A program made the translations under genes and the position numbers. From positions 248,001 through 312,000 of the forward strand of contig JBMHCT010000043.1 of NCBI GenBank assembly GCA_049889775.1: a stretch of 64,000 nucleotides of DNA, in the 5' to 3' direction. Positions 1 to 8,130 of this stretch are shown here, piece by piece. Source of the DNA: Jejuia sp049889775 (GTDB lineage: Bacteria > Bacteroidota > Bacteroidia > Flavobacteriales > Flavobacteriaceae). The notes under the pieces are model-generated. The model was not told the DNA's origin. It saw nothing but the letters and a program-made list of their open reading frames with translations, and searched no databases. How positions within the stretch are numbered: the first letter of the stretch is position 1; every line of letters starts with the position of its first letter.

Positions 1-1062
1 TTAGCAATTGCCATTTGCTTGATAGCTTATAACAAAGTATATGAACCTGAAAATGCCTCTAGTCTACTAGTAGCACCATTGTTTTTTTGGCTATTAATTT
101 GTGGAGGTATTACCTTCGGATTGAAAGGCGCTAGCTTTTTTATCATTCCCGTTTATTTTGGGTTAATCAGCCTTTTTATGGTTTTAAGGCGAAAGCGACC
201 CAACCTAATAGGGCTTACTGTATTCGGTTTTCCTGCACTTATGTTTTTTTCGCCGATGGTGCAAATGTTTCCGGTAGGACTCGGTTTAAAAATGCTGGTA
301 GCATCAACCATTTTGGTGACCTTGTTATTTGGGTTGTTAGTTGGGGTATTTGCTTATTTTAAACATAAAAAACGATGGGGTTATTTGTTCTTGGTCTTGG
401 TTTGTTACTTTTTGATAAGTGCGCATATGCAATCTAAATTTACCGAAGAAACCCCTAAACCAAATAGCTTGTTCTATGTTTTGGATGCTGATGCAAATAA
501 AGCAAATTGGATGACTTATGATAAAGTTTTAGACGACTGGACAGCACATTTTTTTAATAAAGATTCGGACAATGCGGATGACATTACATTTAGTAGTAAG
601 TACAACACTAGAGTACAATTTGTAAAAGAAACAGAAGTAATTCCATTATCGAAGCCCTTGATTGAGGTGACGTACGATACTATTATTGGCGAAATGAAAC
701 ATATTGAAGTGTGTATTACTCCGCAGAGAGACATTCAGCGGATGGAGTTTTTTGCTAATAAGAGCTATGTATTTGATGAATTTAAAATTAACGGATTGGA
801 AGTCGATAAAGGCAAAAACAAAGTATTTGCCAATAGAAATACGAACCGTCTTTTTACTTATTATGTCTCTGAAAATGAACCTTTGGAGCTACAATTAGTA
901 ATTCCGAAAACTCAAAATACCTCACTCACGCTATACGAATCATCTCATACTATTTTTGATAACACGTTGCTTGATGTACCATCGAGACATAATAATATGA
1001 TACCGAAGCCCTTTGTGTTAAACGATGCGGTTATGGTGAAGAAAATAATAGCAATTAATTAA
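1..1062 (+). CDS. C-terminal part of a membrane-anchored M28-type peptidase (5' end outside window)
   Basis: The frame is open from the first base, so the N-terminus and any catalytic zinc-peptidase domain lie outside the window. What is visible is several hydrophobic segments in the first third, then a soluble domain of about 200 residues. The ending, with a motif like NMIPKPFVLNDAVMVKK, resembles the tail of flavobacterial M20/M25/M40 (M28) metallopeptidases, which combine an N-terminal peptidase, a multi-pass membrane region and a C-terminal extracytoplasmic domain. The family call rests on that tail and on the topology, because no active-site residues are in view. It could be another membrane protein with a similar layout. 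The next gene starts 83 nt downstream on the same strand. Confidence 0.55.
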   Translation, partial: LAIAICLIAYNKVYEPENASSLLVAPLFFWLLICGGITFGLKGASFFIIPVYFGLISLFMVLRRKRPNLIGLTVFGFPALMFFSPMVQMFPVGLGLKMLVASTILVTLLFGLLVGVFAYFKHKKRWGYLFLVLVCYFLISAHMQSKFTEETPKPNSLFYVLDADANKANWMTYDKVLDDWTAHFFNKDSDNADDITFSSKYNTRVQFVKETEVIPLSKPLIEVTYDTIIGEMKHIEVCITPQRDIQRMEFFANKSYVFDEFKINGLEVDKGKNKVFANRNTNRLFTYYVSENEPLELQLVIPKTQNTSLTLYESSHTIFDNTLLDVPSRHNNMIPKPFVLNDAVMVKKIIAIN

Positions 1063-1145
1063 AAATCAACAATTAATAAACTTTTAAGAGATTAAGTCCC
1101 AAATTTTTATAGTTTTGGGCATCAAAATTTAAACTAAAACGGACG

Positions 1146-1859
1146 ATGAAAAGATTTTTAATGGTATTGGCGATGGTTTGGGTATCAGGTATTGGAGCGC
1201 AAACGAATGACGCATTGATAAAACATTTTGAAGCTTACGGTAAGCAAATGAGAACCCAAGGCGATGTGCAAGGTATTATTAATGCAATGACACACTTAAA
1301 TGTGCTTGCGCCTTCTGAAGCTAGAAAGGATACCCTAGCTTATATTTATATGAGCGAGGGGCAATATATGCAGGCGTTAAATACTATTGGTATTGATAGA
1401 AAAATAGACGACTCTGATATTGCGGTTGAGGTTAAAGCGATGTCTTTAAAAGCAGTAAAGCAACCAGAACGTGCTTTAGCACATTTTGATGAAATGTTTA
1501 AAAGAAACCCAAGTCCAGAATTGGCATATGAGTTGGCAGAATTAAACATGCAACTTCAAAAATTGGATGCTGCCCTAACCCATATTAATTATGGTATAGC
1601 AAATGCGAAGCCAGATATGAAACGTGCGTATTACGAACAACAACAACCTTATCAAGTAGATTTAAAAAGTGCCTTTATGTATTTAAAAGCATTGCATTTG
1701 TTTCAGCAGGATAGAGAAAAAAATATAGATGCGGCTGTTGATATTTTAGACGACACTTTAAAAGCTTCACCTAATTTTAATTTGGTAAATCTTAGTAAAA
1801 CGGAATTGCTTAGACAAAAACAAATGCTTCAAGCGCAGGCCGCAAAACCAAAAGAGTAA
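1146..1859 (+). CDS. Secreted TPR-like protein
   Basis: This 237-residue protein has an N-terminal signal peptide ending near GIGAQ, so it is probably periplasmic. The rest is helical and reads as degenerate tetratricopeptide repeats (for example around YIYMSEGQYMQALNTIG and ELAELNMQLQKLDAALTHI). Such proteins usually act as scaffolds for protein contacts, and no enzyme motif is visible. It is followed within 25 nt by a terminator shared with the convergent lipoprotein gene. The specific partner is unknown. Confidence 0.7.
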   Translation: MKRFLMVLAMVWVSGIGAQTNDALIKHFEAYGKQMRTQGDVQGIINAMTHLNVLAPSEARKDTLAYIYMSEGQYMQALNTIGIDRKIDDSDIAVEVKAMSLKAVKQPERALAHFDEMFKRNPSPELAYELAELNMQLQKLDAALTHINYGIANAKPDMKRAYYEQQQPYQVDLKSAFMYLKALHLFQQDREKNIDAAVDILDDTLKASPNFNLVNLSKTELLRQKQMLQAQAAKPKE

Positions 1860-1879
1860 ATCATTCAGATGTAAAATCT

Positions 1880-1919
1880 AAAAGCCAATACAACTCAGGT
1901 AATTGTTTTGGCTTTTTTT
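1880..1919. terminator. Intrinsic terminator between convergent genes
   Basis: AAAAGCCAA at the left arm pairs with TTGGCTTTTTTT at the right arm, with a loop of about 19 nt and a T-run. It closes the TPR gene on the plus strand. The stop codon of the minus-strand lipoprotein gene (1918-1920) lies inside the T-run, so the two genes share this short space. Confidence 0.75.
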
Positions 1920-2445
1920 ATGGGCGATCAATACGCTGCGAGTCTTTCTCTAATTTTTTATTGAGTTGAAAGTTTAAATTAGAGTAAGAAACAAATAATT
2001 CTTTTAAGGTTTCGCCTACTTCTTCTTTTGTGGCATTGGGTACATTATAAGATTCCTTTAGTTTGTACAACATGCTTTCTACTATTGTAATTCTTGAAAG
2101 TATACCTTGTGTATCTAAAGTATCAGGAATTGTTTTGCGCATGTTTTTTATTAATTCAGAAACTGCTTTTTCGTCCTTTTCATAAAACGAAAAATCAGCC
2201 TTTTTAAAATTACCAATAGCGGTGCTTAACTCAAAATAGGGTTCCCATACTTCAACAATGGCTTCAACTTTACTGTCTAAATCAAACTCAATATAGTTTA
2301 ATTTGGCAATATCGGTCTCTGATATAACGGTTGTTGTTTCGGTTTCAATTGTCTCTACCTCAGTCGTTTCTGCATTATCTTGAGGCTCGGTTTTACAAGC
2401 TGAAAGAACAAGGAATAGTAACAAAAGGTTTAGGGGTTTTAACAT
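1918..2445 (-). CDS. Lipoprotein of unknown function
   Basis: This 175-residue protein has a classic lipoprotein signal: a hydrophobic core followed by LVLSAC, with the acylated Cys near residue 17. A Thr/Glu-rich linker follows (TTEVETIETETTTV), then a mostly helical acidic-basic domain with no motif I recognise. It is probably anchored in the inner leaflet of the outer membrane or the periplasmic face. It converges with the TPR gene and is divergent from the hupE-like gene, so it forms a single-gene unit. Confidence 0.65.
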   Translation of the reverse strand: MLKPLNLLLLFLVLSACKTEPQDNAETTEVETIETETTTVISETDIAKLNYIEFDLDSKVEAIVEVWEPYFELSTAIGNFKKADFSFYEKDEKAVSELIKNMRKTIPDTLDTQGILSRITIVESMLYKLKESYNVPNATKEEVGETLKELFVSYSNLNFQLNKKLEKDSQRIDRP

Positions 2446-2513
2446 TGGTTTTGAGCTTAAAATTCAACCTAAAGGGCAAATATAGAGTAATAGTTTTATG
2501 TTTTGATTAATTG

Positions 2514-2521
2514 TATATTTG
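2514..2521 (+). promoter_or_regulatory. Bacteroidota -7 element upstream of the hupE-like gene
   Basis: TATATTTG matches the Bacteroidota -7 consensus TAnnTTTG exactly and lies 23 nt before the ATG at 2545. No good -33 TTG is visible at the usual spacing, so the call rests on one element. Confidence 0.4.
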
Positions 2522-2544
2522 ATAAACCCTAAAATCTATTTAAA

Positions 2545-3135
2545 ATGCTTGATGACTTTCTTTTTAACGTTCAATACGGTATCAATCATGTACTGGATAT
2601 AAACGGCTACGATCATGTTTTATTTTTAATGGTGCTTACTGTTTCCTATGTTTTTAAGGATTGGAAACGTGTGTTGTTACTCGTGTCAATGTTTACACTT
2701 GGGCATACATTGTCTTTAGTTTTAGCGGCTTATAATATTGTTTCTGTTGATGGCACGCTGGTAGAGTTTCTAATACCTGTTACCATTTTGGTAGCTGCCG
2801 TTTATAACGTTTTTACTGCGGGTAAAGGCGCTCAGAAAGAAAAAGTAGGCGTTTTGTTTATCACAACGCTGGCTTTTGGTTTAATTCATGGATTGGGTTT
2901 TGCAAGAGAGTTTAAAATGTTTTTAGGCGAATCTGACAGCAAGTTGTTGTTGCTTATTGAATTTGCTTTAGGTATAGAAATAGCGCAAGTCATCATTGTA
3001 TTTATTGTGCTGTTTTTGGGGTATTTAGTACAAACCATATTTAGGTTTTCAAAGCGCGATTGGATAATGGTGATATCATCCATAGTCATTGGTTTGGTAA
3101 TACCAATGTTAATGGAAAGCGATTTTTTAAACTAG
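2545..3135 (+). CDS. HupE/UreJ family membrane protein
   Basis: This 196-residue integral membrane protein has about six hydrophobic segments and the family's conserved His motifs: GYDHVLFL near residue 21, LGHTLSLVL near 52 and LIHGLGFA near 114. HupE/UreJ proteins are associated with nickel handling, or metal supply for hydrogenase or urease, in some bacteria. No hydrogenase or urease genes are seen in this window, so the transported ion cannot be assigned. It has its own -7-like element upstream, and a dispersed structured repeat lies 91 nt after its stop. Confidence 0.75.
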   Translation: MLDDFLFNVQYGINHVLDINGYDHVLFLMVLTVSYVFKDWKRVLLLVSMFTLGHTLSLVLAAYNIVSVDGTLVEFLIPVTILVAAVYNVFTAGKGAQKEKVGVLFITTLAFGLIHGLGFAREFKMFLGESDSKLLLLIEFALGIEIAQVIIVFIVLFLGYLVQTIFRFSKRDWIMVISSIVIGLVIPMLMESDFLN

Positions 3136-3226
3136 AAGCTTGTAATAACGATCTTTTTGTAAAAACTTTAACGGTAAATAGATTGTAATTGCAACACGAA
3201 CCCGTTATTTTCGTTACAAGGTATTC

Positions 3227-3353
3227 GCGTTAGGGATTGCAGTGATAGCTTTTGGCGAGGCGTGCATCGAGCCTAAACTACAAACGGAAAGCCCGACCCG
3301 AGCGCTAAAACTGAAACGAAACTGTAAAAAGTACCATCGAGGGTAACGCCCAA
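3227..3353 (+). repeat. Dispersed structured repeat, copy 1
   Basis: This is one of four copies in the window. It begins GCGTTAGGGATTGCAGTG and ends GGGTAACGCCC. The two ends pair (GCGTTA with TAACGC). An inner stem TTTTGGC / GCCTAAA encloses gaggcgtgcatcga. The second inner hairpin is longer here than in the other copies: CCC at about 3296 and GGG at 3341 are separated by about 42 nt. It lies 91 nt after the hupE-like stop on the same strand and ends about 10 nt before the dCMP deaminase ATG. Confidence 0.8.
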
Positions 3354-3363
3354 ATAAAAATGA

Positions 3364-3795
3364 ATGCAAGAGGACAAACAATTAAAATACGATAAGGCCT
3401 ATTTAAGAATTGCTCAAGAATGGGGAAAGTTGTCGTATTGCCAGCGGAAGCAAGTTGGAGCGATTATTGTTAAAGATAGAATGATCATATCAGATGGCTA
3501 CAACGGTACGCCAGCGGGTTTTGAGAATTTTTGTGAGGATGAGGAAGGGTATACCAAGTGGTATGTATTACATGCTGAGGCTAATGCCATTTTAAAAGTA
3601 GCGGCATCTACTCAATCGTGTAAAGGTGCTACGTTGTATATTACTTTGTCGCCTTGTAAAGAGTGTAGTAAGCTAATTCACCAAGCAGGAATAGTGCGTG
3701 TGGTGTACTTTAAGGCTTATAAGGACGATTCTGGATTGAAATTTTTGGAACGTGCTGGGATAGAATTACAATTAATAGAAGATTTAACCACTTAA
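3364..3795 (+). CDS. dCMP/CMP deaminase family protein
   Basis: This 143-residue zinc-dependent cytidine deaminase-fold protein probably converts dCMP to dUMP for thymidylate synthesis. The zinc and catalytic motifs are visible: HAEANAI (His about 70, catalytic Glu about 72) and PCKEC (Cys about 98 and 101). An early YCQRKQVGAIIVKD and a YNGTPAGFENFCED segment fit dCMP deaminase/ComEB proteins. The stop codon overlaps the start of the S41 protease by one base (TAATG), so the two are translationally coupled. That pairing is common in flavobacteria, but the reason is unclear. Confidence 0.88.
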   Translation: MQEDKQLKYDKAYLRIAQEWGKLSYCQRKQVGAIIVKDRMIISDGYNGTPAGFENFCEDEEGYTKWYVLHAEANAILKVAASTQSCKGATLYITLSPCKECSKLIHQAGIVRVVYFKAYKDDSGLKFLERAGIELQLIEDLTT

Positions 3796-5384
3796 TGCAT
3801 TTAGATAAAAAATATTTACCATTAATTTTAGGAATTGCCATTGCAGCAGGTATTCTTATTGGGGGCAAGTTAAATTTTGCCGATGCTCCAGACCGCCTAT
3901 TTACCAAAAACAGTAAAAAGGATAAGCTAAACCGATTGATTGATTACATTGATTACGATTATGTGGATGATATTAACACGGATAGTATTGTTGATGTTAC
4001 GGTAAATGGTATTTTAGATAATCTCGATCCGCATTCGGTGTATATTCCAAGTGAAGATATGGAGCGCGTTACTGAAGAGATGCGCGGTAATTTTGTGGGT
4101 ATTGGTGTGAGTTTTTATACATATAGAGATACTATTGCCGTGATTCGTCCTATAGAAAATGGCCCCAGTGCAAAAGCTGGCATTAAAGGTGGAGACCGTA
4201 TTGTGATGGCAGATGGAGACACACTTTATGGTGATAATCTTATAGATGGTGATTTGGTGGATAAATTAAAGGGGCCTTTAAATTCTAAAGTAGAATTGAA
4301 AGTTGCTAGAAAAGGCGAACCAGAGTTGCTGACGTTTAAAGTGAAACGCAGTAAAATACCTATAAAAAGTGTGGACGCCGCTTACATGCTTACAGAAGAT
4401 CTGGGGTATATTAAAATCAACAAGTTTGCAGAGTCTACCTATAGGGAATTTAAAAAAGGATTGGATAAGTTGATGGATAACGGTGCTACTCAAATTGCCT
4501 TAGATTTAAGAGATAACCCTGGCGGAAGATTAGATATTACCGAAATGATTCTAGATGAATTTTTAGAGGACGATAAACTCATATTGTTTACAAAAAATAA
4601 ACGCGGGGATATTGAGAAAAGTTTTGCTACCAAAAAAGGCGATTTTGAAGAAGGCGAAGTATTTGTTATGATTGACGAAAATTCAGCTTCTGCAAGTGAA
4701 ATTGTGGCTGGGGCACTTCAAGATAATGATAAAGGTACAATTGTGGGCAGACGTTCTTACGGGAAGGGTTTGGTGCAACGTGAAATGGATTTGGGCGATG
4801 GTAGTGCGGTAAGATTAACGGTGTCCAGGTACTACACACCAACGGGTCGTTCTATTCAACGCCCTTATGACAAGGGTAACCGTGAGTATTATGACGATTA
4901 TTATAAGCGTATTGAAAACGGGGAGCTATCAGACGGGGCTAAGATTGAAGTAGCCGATTCTTTAAAATTTACCACACCTAAAGGAAAGGTGGTGTATGGC
5001 GGCGGTGGGATCATTCCAGATGTTTTTGTACCGATTGATAAATCCATGAACAATGAAACTTTAAACTATCTGGAGCGCAAGGGTGTTATTGGTTATTTTG
5101 TGTTTGAGACACTAGAGAAAGATAGAGCTATTTATAAAGACTACCGGCGTCAAGATTTTATAGATAACTTTAAAATAACGGATGATTTAGTGGTAGAATT
5201 TCAGGATTATCTTAACGTGCGTACAGGAGCAAATATTACGTTTGTGGCCTATCATGAGGAAGTAAAACAATATATTAAAGCAACGTTGGCAGATCAATTA
5301 TTTGGTGATGGTGCCTATGAAGAAGTCATCAATCAACGTGATATCATGATTGATGAGGTGATTAGTTTGAGTAAGGGGGAATAA
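3795..5384 (+). CDS. S41 family C-terminal processing peptidase
   Basis: This 529-residue carboxyl-terminal protease has an N-terminal membrane anchor or uncleaved signal (LPLILGIAIAAGILIGG). A PDZ domain follows at roughly residues 90-170 (GIGVSFYTYRDT, then GGDRIVMADGD), then the S41 catalytic domain. The catalytic Ser lies in ENSASASEIVAG (Ser about 299-301) and the general-base Lys in YGKGLVQ (about 323). DLRDNPGG is also typical of the family. It trims or degrades periplasmic proteins. Translation is probably coupled to the upstream deaminase through a TAATG overlap. Confidence 0.9.
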   Translation: MHLDKKYLPLILGIAIAAGILIGGKLNFADAPDRLFTKNSKKDKLNRLIDYIDYDYVDDINTDSIVDVTVNGILDNLDPHSVYIPSEDMERVTEEMRGNFVGIGVSFYTYRDTIAVIRPIENGPSAKAGIKGGDRIVMADGDTLYGDNLIDGDLVDKLKGPLNSKVELKVARKGEPELLTFKVKRSKIPIKSVDAAYMLTEDLGYIKINKFAESTYREFKKGLDKLMDNGATQIALDLRDNPGGRLDITEMILDEFLEDDKLILFTKNKRGDIEKSFATKKGDFEEGEVFVMIDENSASASEIVAGALQDNDKGTIVGRRSYGKGLVQREMDLGDGSAVRLTVSRYYTPTGRSIQRPYDKGNREYYDDYYKRIENGELSDGAKIEVADSLKFTTPKGKVVYGGGGIIPDVFVPIDKSMNNETLNYLERKGVIGYFVFETLEKDRAIYKDYRRQDFIDNFKITDDLVVEFQDYLNVRTGANITFVAYHEEVKQYIKATLADQLFGDGAYEEVINQRDIMIDEVISLSKGE

Positions 5385-5499
5385 TTTTTAGGTCTTTCAG
5401 CTTCTTTTTAGTGTTCCCAAAACAAATTTTAGTTCTTTTTCCTGCGAAAAAACATATTTTCGGCTGTTGCTATCCATTTTTAATTTGTGCTTTACCAGT

Positions 5500-5507
5500 T
5501 AGTTTTG
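5500..5507 (+). promoter_or_regulatory. -7-like element before the globin gene
   Basis: TAGTTTTG fits TAnnTTTG and lies 30 nt before the globin ATG. No clear -33 element is seen. Confidence 0.35.
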
Positions 5508-5537
5508 TAATCTCTTGATAATTGCAAAACAAACCCT

Positions 5538-5993
5538 ATGGAAGCTAAAACAATCGAACTTGTACAAGGTACATTTAAAAAAGTAGTGCCTATTGCTGAT
5601 AAAGCGGCAGAGATATTTTATGCTAAACTTTTTGACCTAGATCCCGCCTTAAAACCTTTATTTAAGGGTGATATGAAAGAACAAGGTGCAAAATTGATGA
5701 GTATGATTGGAACTGCAGTAAATGGATTAAACAATTTAGACGCTATTGTGCCTGCAGTACAAAACCTGGGTAGAAATCATGTTGGCTACGGTGTTAAAGA
5801 CAGTCATTACGATACGGTTGGTAGTGCTTTAATATATACTTTAGAAACTGGATTAGGCGATGCTTTTACCCCTGACGTGAAAGACGCTTGGGTTGAAGTA
5901 TATACTGTTTTGGCAACTACAATGAAAGATGCTGCAAGCGAGGTAGAGCCTGTTACAGCAGAGGCATCAAAGCCATGGTGGAAGTTCTGGTAA
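5538..5993 (+). CDS. Single-domain globin (flavohaemoglobin-like)
   Basis: This 151-residue protein matches the globin fold in length and pattern: an A-helix start (IELVQGTFKKVVPIADKAAE), PLFKGDMKEQG for the C/E region, and GRNHVGYGVKDSHY with the likely proximal His in the last part. The C-terminus ends KPWWKFW, which is short, aromatic and unusual. No FAD/NAD reductase domain is attached, so it is a stand-alone globin of the type related to flavohaemoglobin. Oxygen or nitric oxide binding is likely but the physiological role is unknown. It stands alone with its own promoter-like element and terminator. Confidence 0.85.
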   Translation: MEAKTIELVQGTFKKVVPIADKAAEIFYAKLFDLDPALKPLFKGDMKEQGAKLMSMIGTAVNGLNNLDAIVPAVQNLGRNHVGYGVKDSHYDTVGSALIYTLETGLGDAFTPDVKDAWVEVYTVLATTMKDAASEVEPVTAEASKPWWKFW

Positions 5994-6030
5994 AATCCGA
6001 TATAACTTTTAACTTTTAGAAAATTTATTG

Positions 6031-6059
6031 AGCAGACTTTAGTGGTCTGCTTTTTTTTT
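6031..6059 (+). terminator. Intrinsic terminator of the globin gene
   Basis: AGCAGAC pairs with GTCTGCT across a short loop and is followed by nine Ts, 38 nt after the globin stop. Confidence 0.85.
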
Positions 6060-6062
6060 GAA

Positions 6063-6671
6063 CTAGACTTCTATTTTATCATGCACCTTAGCATGTTTAC
6101 CACCATTCCAAAGTGTTAAAATATCCGTGGCTACATGAGCACCGCTGCCCGATGCTATTGAAAACTGACTGCGCCAACCTGCTAAGGTACCCGCAACATA
6201 GAGCCCTTCCTCAATAAGATGATCTGTGTTTTTAAGCCAAATACGATCCTTTTCAAGTTGCGCTCTCGGGTGCGGTTCAATGAAATGCTCTAAACCTTTT
6301 ATGCGCATAAGATTGGTGTATCCCACAGTTACTACAACAATTTTTGAAGCGTATTTGTTTTTGTTGGTGCGTACTTCAAAACTTTCATTCGCTTTAGAAA
6401 TTTCTAGGACTTTCTCTTTTTCAATTTGCTGAACGTGCGGATATAATTGGGAAAGTTGTTGCTTACCACTTTCTAAAATTGAAGCTCCAGTAGTACCTGG
6501 AGTTAATCCCAAAACATTATTAAACAAAGCCGTTTGTAAATGCGATGATTTTTGGTGTGTTATGATACCGATATTTTTGTCTTTCGCAAAAGCTTTTGGT
6601 TTTGCAGAGCCTAAAACCAAAGCGCAAGACAGTCCTGCGGCACCTCCACCAATTATTAATGCATCAAACAT
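6063..6671 (-). CDS. Short FAD/NAD(P)-dependent oxidoreductase (thioredoxin reductase-like)
   Basis: This 202-residue protein begins with a clear dinucleotide-binding motif, LIIGGGAAGLSCALVLG. Later it has the FAD-closing segment EEGLYVAGTLAGWRSQFSIASGSGAHVATDIL, which is typical of thioredoxin reductase-like proteins. At about 200 residues it is much shorter than thioredoxin reductase (about 310) and appears to lack the inserted NADPH-binding domain and the CxxC pair. It therefore cannot be a standard thioredoxin reductase, and its electron donor is unknown. It is the last gene of a tight operon with marC and a small membrane protein (gaps of 1-2 nt). Confidence 0.7.
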   Translation of the reverse strand: MFDALIIGGGAAGLSCALVLGSAKPKAFAKDKNIGIITHQKSSHLQTALFNNVLGLTPGTTGASILESGKQQLSQLYPHVQQIEKEKVLEISKANESFEVRTNKNKYASKIVVVTVGYTNLMRIKGLEHFIEPHPRAQLEKDRIWLKNTDHLIEEGLYVAGTLAGWRSQFSIASGSGAHVATDILTLWNGGKHAKVHDKIEV

Positions 6672-6672
6672 A

Positions 6673-6876
6673 TTACTTACTGTTTTTTATCTTTTCTTCA
6701 ATCCGTTTTGATGTTAATAAAATCAACATCAAAATAATAGCACAAAGAGAAGCTAGAACTGTTATCAAACCTACAATACTTTGGCCTTCAAAAGGTGTGC
6801 TAAAATCAATTTTTGTAGCGTTATAAACGCCAAGAGCAAAAGCTAAAACTATAATGATATAGGCTACATATTTCAT
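6673..6876 (-). CDS. Small two-helix membrane protein
   Basis: This 67-residue protein has two predicted transmembrane helices (YVAYIIIVLAFALGVYN and GLITVLASLCAIILMLILL) and a Lys-rich cytoplasmic tail. I recognise no family. It is likely real because it sits between marC and the FAD protein with 1-2 nt gaps on each side, in one minus-strand operon. Confidence 0.6.
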   Translation of the reverse strand: MKYVAYIIIVLAFALGVYNATKIDFSTPFEGQSIVGLITVLASLCAIILMLILLTSKRIEEKIKNSK

Positions 6877-6878
6877 AA

Positions 6879-7463
6879 TTAAACGAATAAAGCTTTAATG
6901 TTATGAGCAAATAATTTAACAGCAATAGCTAATAAAATTACGCCAAATACTTTTCGAATAATGTTAATGCCATTCGCTCCTAAAAAACGCTCAATTCTTG
7001 ATGAGGTTTTTAGAACAATAAAGATAAAGATAACATTTGCAATTATGGCTATAATTATATTTTCAACTCTAAATTCCGCACGAAGCGAAAGTAAGGTGGT
7101 TAAACTGCCTGGTCCAGCCATCAGAGGAAATGCTAATGGGAAGATAGAAGCTGTCATTGGGTTAGTTTCTTCCTGTTTGTAAAGTGTTATCCCTAAAATC
7201 ATTTCTAAGGCTATAAAAAATAAGATGAACGCACCTGCTACGGCAAAGGAGTTTACATCTATTCCTATAAGGTTTAAAATGCTTTTTCCTAGAAATAAAA
7301 ACAGAACCATAATACATCCAGCAATAATGGAGGCTTTTCCACTTTGAATATGTCCAACCTTTTTTCGCAAATCAATCACAATAGGAATGTTGCCGACAAT
7401 ATCGATAACAGCAAATAAAACCATGAAAGCTGTAAATATTTCTTTAAAATTGAGTTGCATCAT
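6879..7463 (-). CDS. MarC family integral membrane protein
   Basis: This 194-residue protein has about six hydrophobic segments and MarC/UPF0056 features: the N-terminal FMVLFAVIDIVGNIPI and the central PLAFPLMAGPGSLTTLLSL, a signature of the family. MarC proteins were once linked to multiple antibiotic resistance, but their real function is unsettled. It is the first gene of a three-gene operon. I kept the MM start at 7463 because the second Met is the next codon. Confidence 0.85.
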   Translation of the reverse strand: MMQLNFKEIFTAFMVLFAVIDIVGNIPIVIDLRKKVGHIQSGKASIIAGCIMVLFLFLGKSILNLIGIDVNSFAVAGAFILFFIALEMILGITLYKQEETNPMTASIFPLAFPLMAGPGSLTTLLSLRAEFRVENIIIAIIANVIFIFIVLKTSSRIERFLGANGINIIRKVFGVILLAIAVKLFAHNIKALFV

Positions 7464-7538
7464 CTTAGTCGATTAAAATTTTTGCAAATGTCTGTATTTA
7501 AGGTGAATTCGCAATACTAAAAGAATTTAAAGTTTATT

Positions 7539-7546
7539 TATTTTTG
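7539..7546 (+). promoter_or_regulatory. -7-like element before the DUF3109 gene
   Basis: TATTTTTG matches TAnnTTTG and lies 20 nt before the ATG at 7567. No -33 element is convincing. Confidence 0.35.
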
Positions 7547-7566
7547 CCATTCAATTTTGCGCCATC

Positions 7567-8130
7567 ATGTTTCAACTGGGAAAGACTATTGTTTCGGAAG
7601 ATATTATAAAAAAAGACTTTTTGTGCAATTTAAGCGCTTGCAAAGGGGCTTGCTGTATTGATGGAGATGCCGGTGCACCATTGGACAAAGAAGAAGTTGG
7701 TATTTTAGAAGACATATACCCAAAGGTAAAACCTTTTTTAAGGCCTGAAGGAATTGATGCTATTGAAACACAAGGCACATCCATTACAACTGAAGATGGC
7801 GATCTTGAAACCCCTTTAATAAACGGAGCCGATTGCGCCTACGTTATTTTTGATGAGAATGCCGTGGCACTTTGCGGCATTGAGGAAGCGTATAATCAAG
7901 GAGAAATTTCTTGGAAGAAACCAATTTCATGTCATTTATACCCTGTAAGAGTTAGGGAGTATACCGAGTTTTCTGGTGTTAATTATCACAAATGGCAAAT
8001 CTGTGATGACGCTTGCCAATTAGGGAAAGAATTACAAGTTCCTATATACAAATTTGTAAAAGAAGCGCTAATAAGAAAATTTGGTGAAGACTGGTACGCT
8101 GAATTAGAAAAAGTTGCTGAGACTTTTTAA
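7567..8130 (+). CDS. DUF3109 family cysteine-rich protein
   Basis: This 187-residue soluble protein has conserved Cys clusters: LCNLSACKGACC near the start, then DCAY, ALCGI, ISCHLYP and ICDDACQLG. The arrangement fits the DUF3109 family, related to YkgJ-type cysteine proteins that probably bind zinc or an iron-sulfur cluster. The function is unknown. It is a single-gene unit in front of the long nrd leader. Confidence 0.8.
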   Translation: MFQLGKTIVSEDIIKKDFLCNLSACKGACCIDGDAGAPLDKEEVGILEDIYPKVKPFLRPEGIDAIETQGTSITTEDGDLETPLINGADCAYVIFDENAVALCGIEEAYNQGEISWKKPISCHLYPVRVREYTEFSGVNYHKWQICDDACQLGKELQVPIYKFVKEALIRKFGEDWYAELEKVAETF

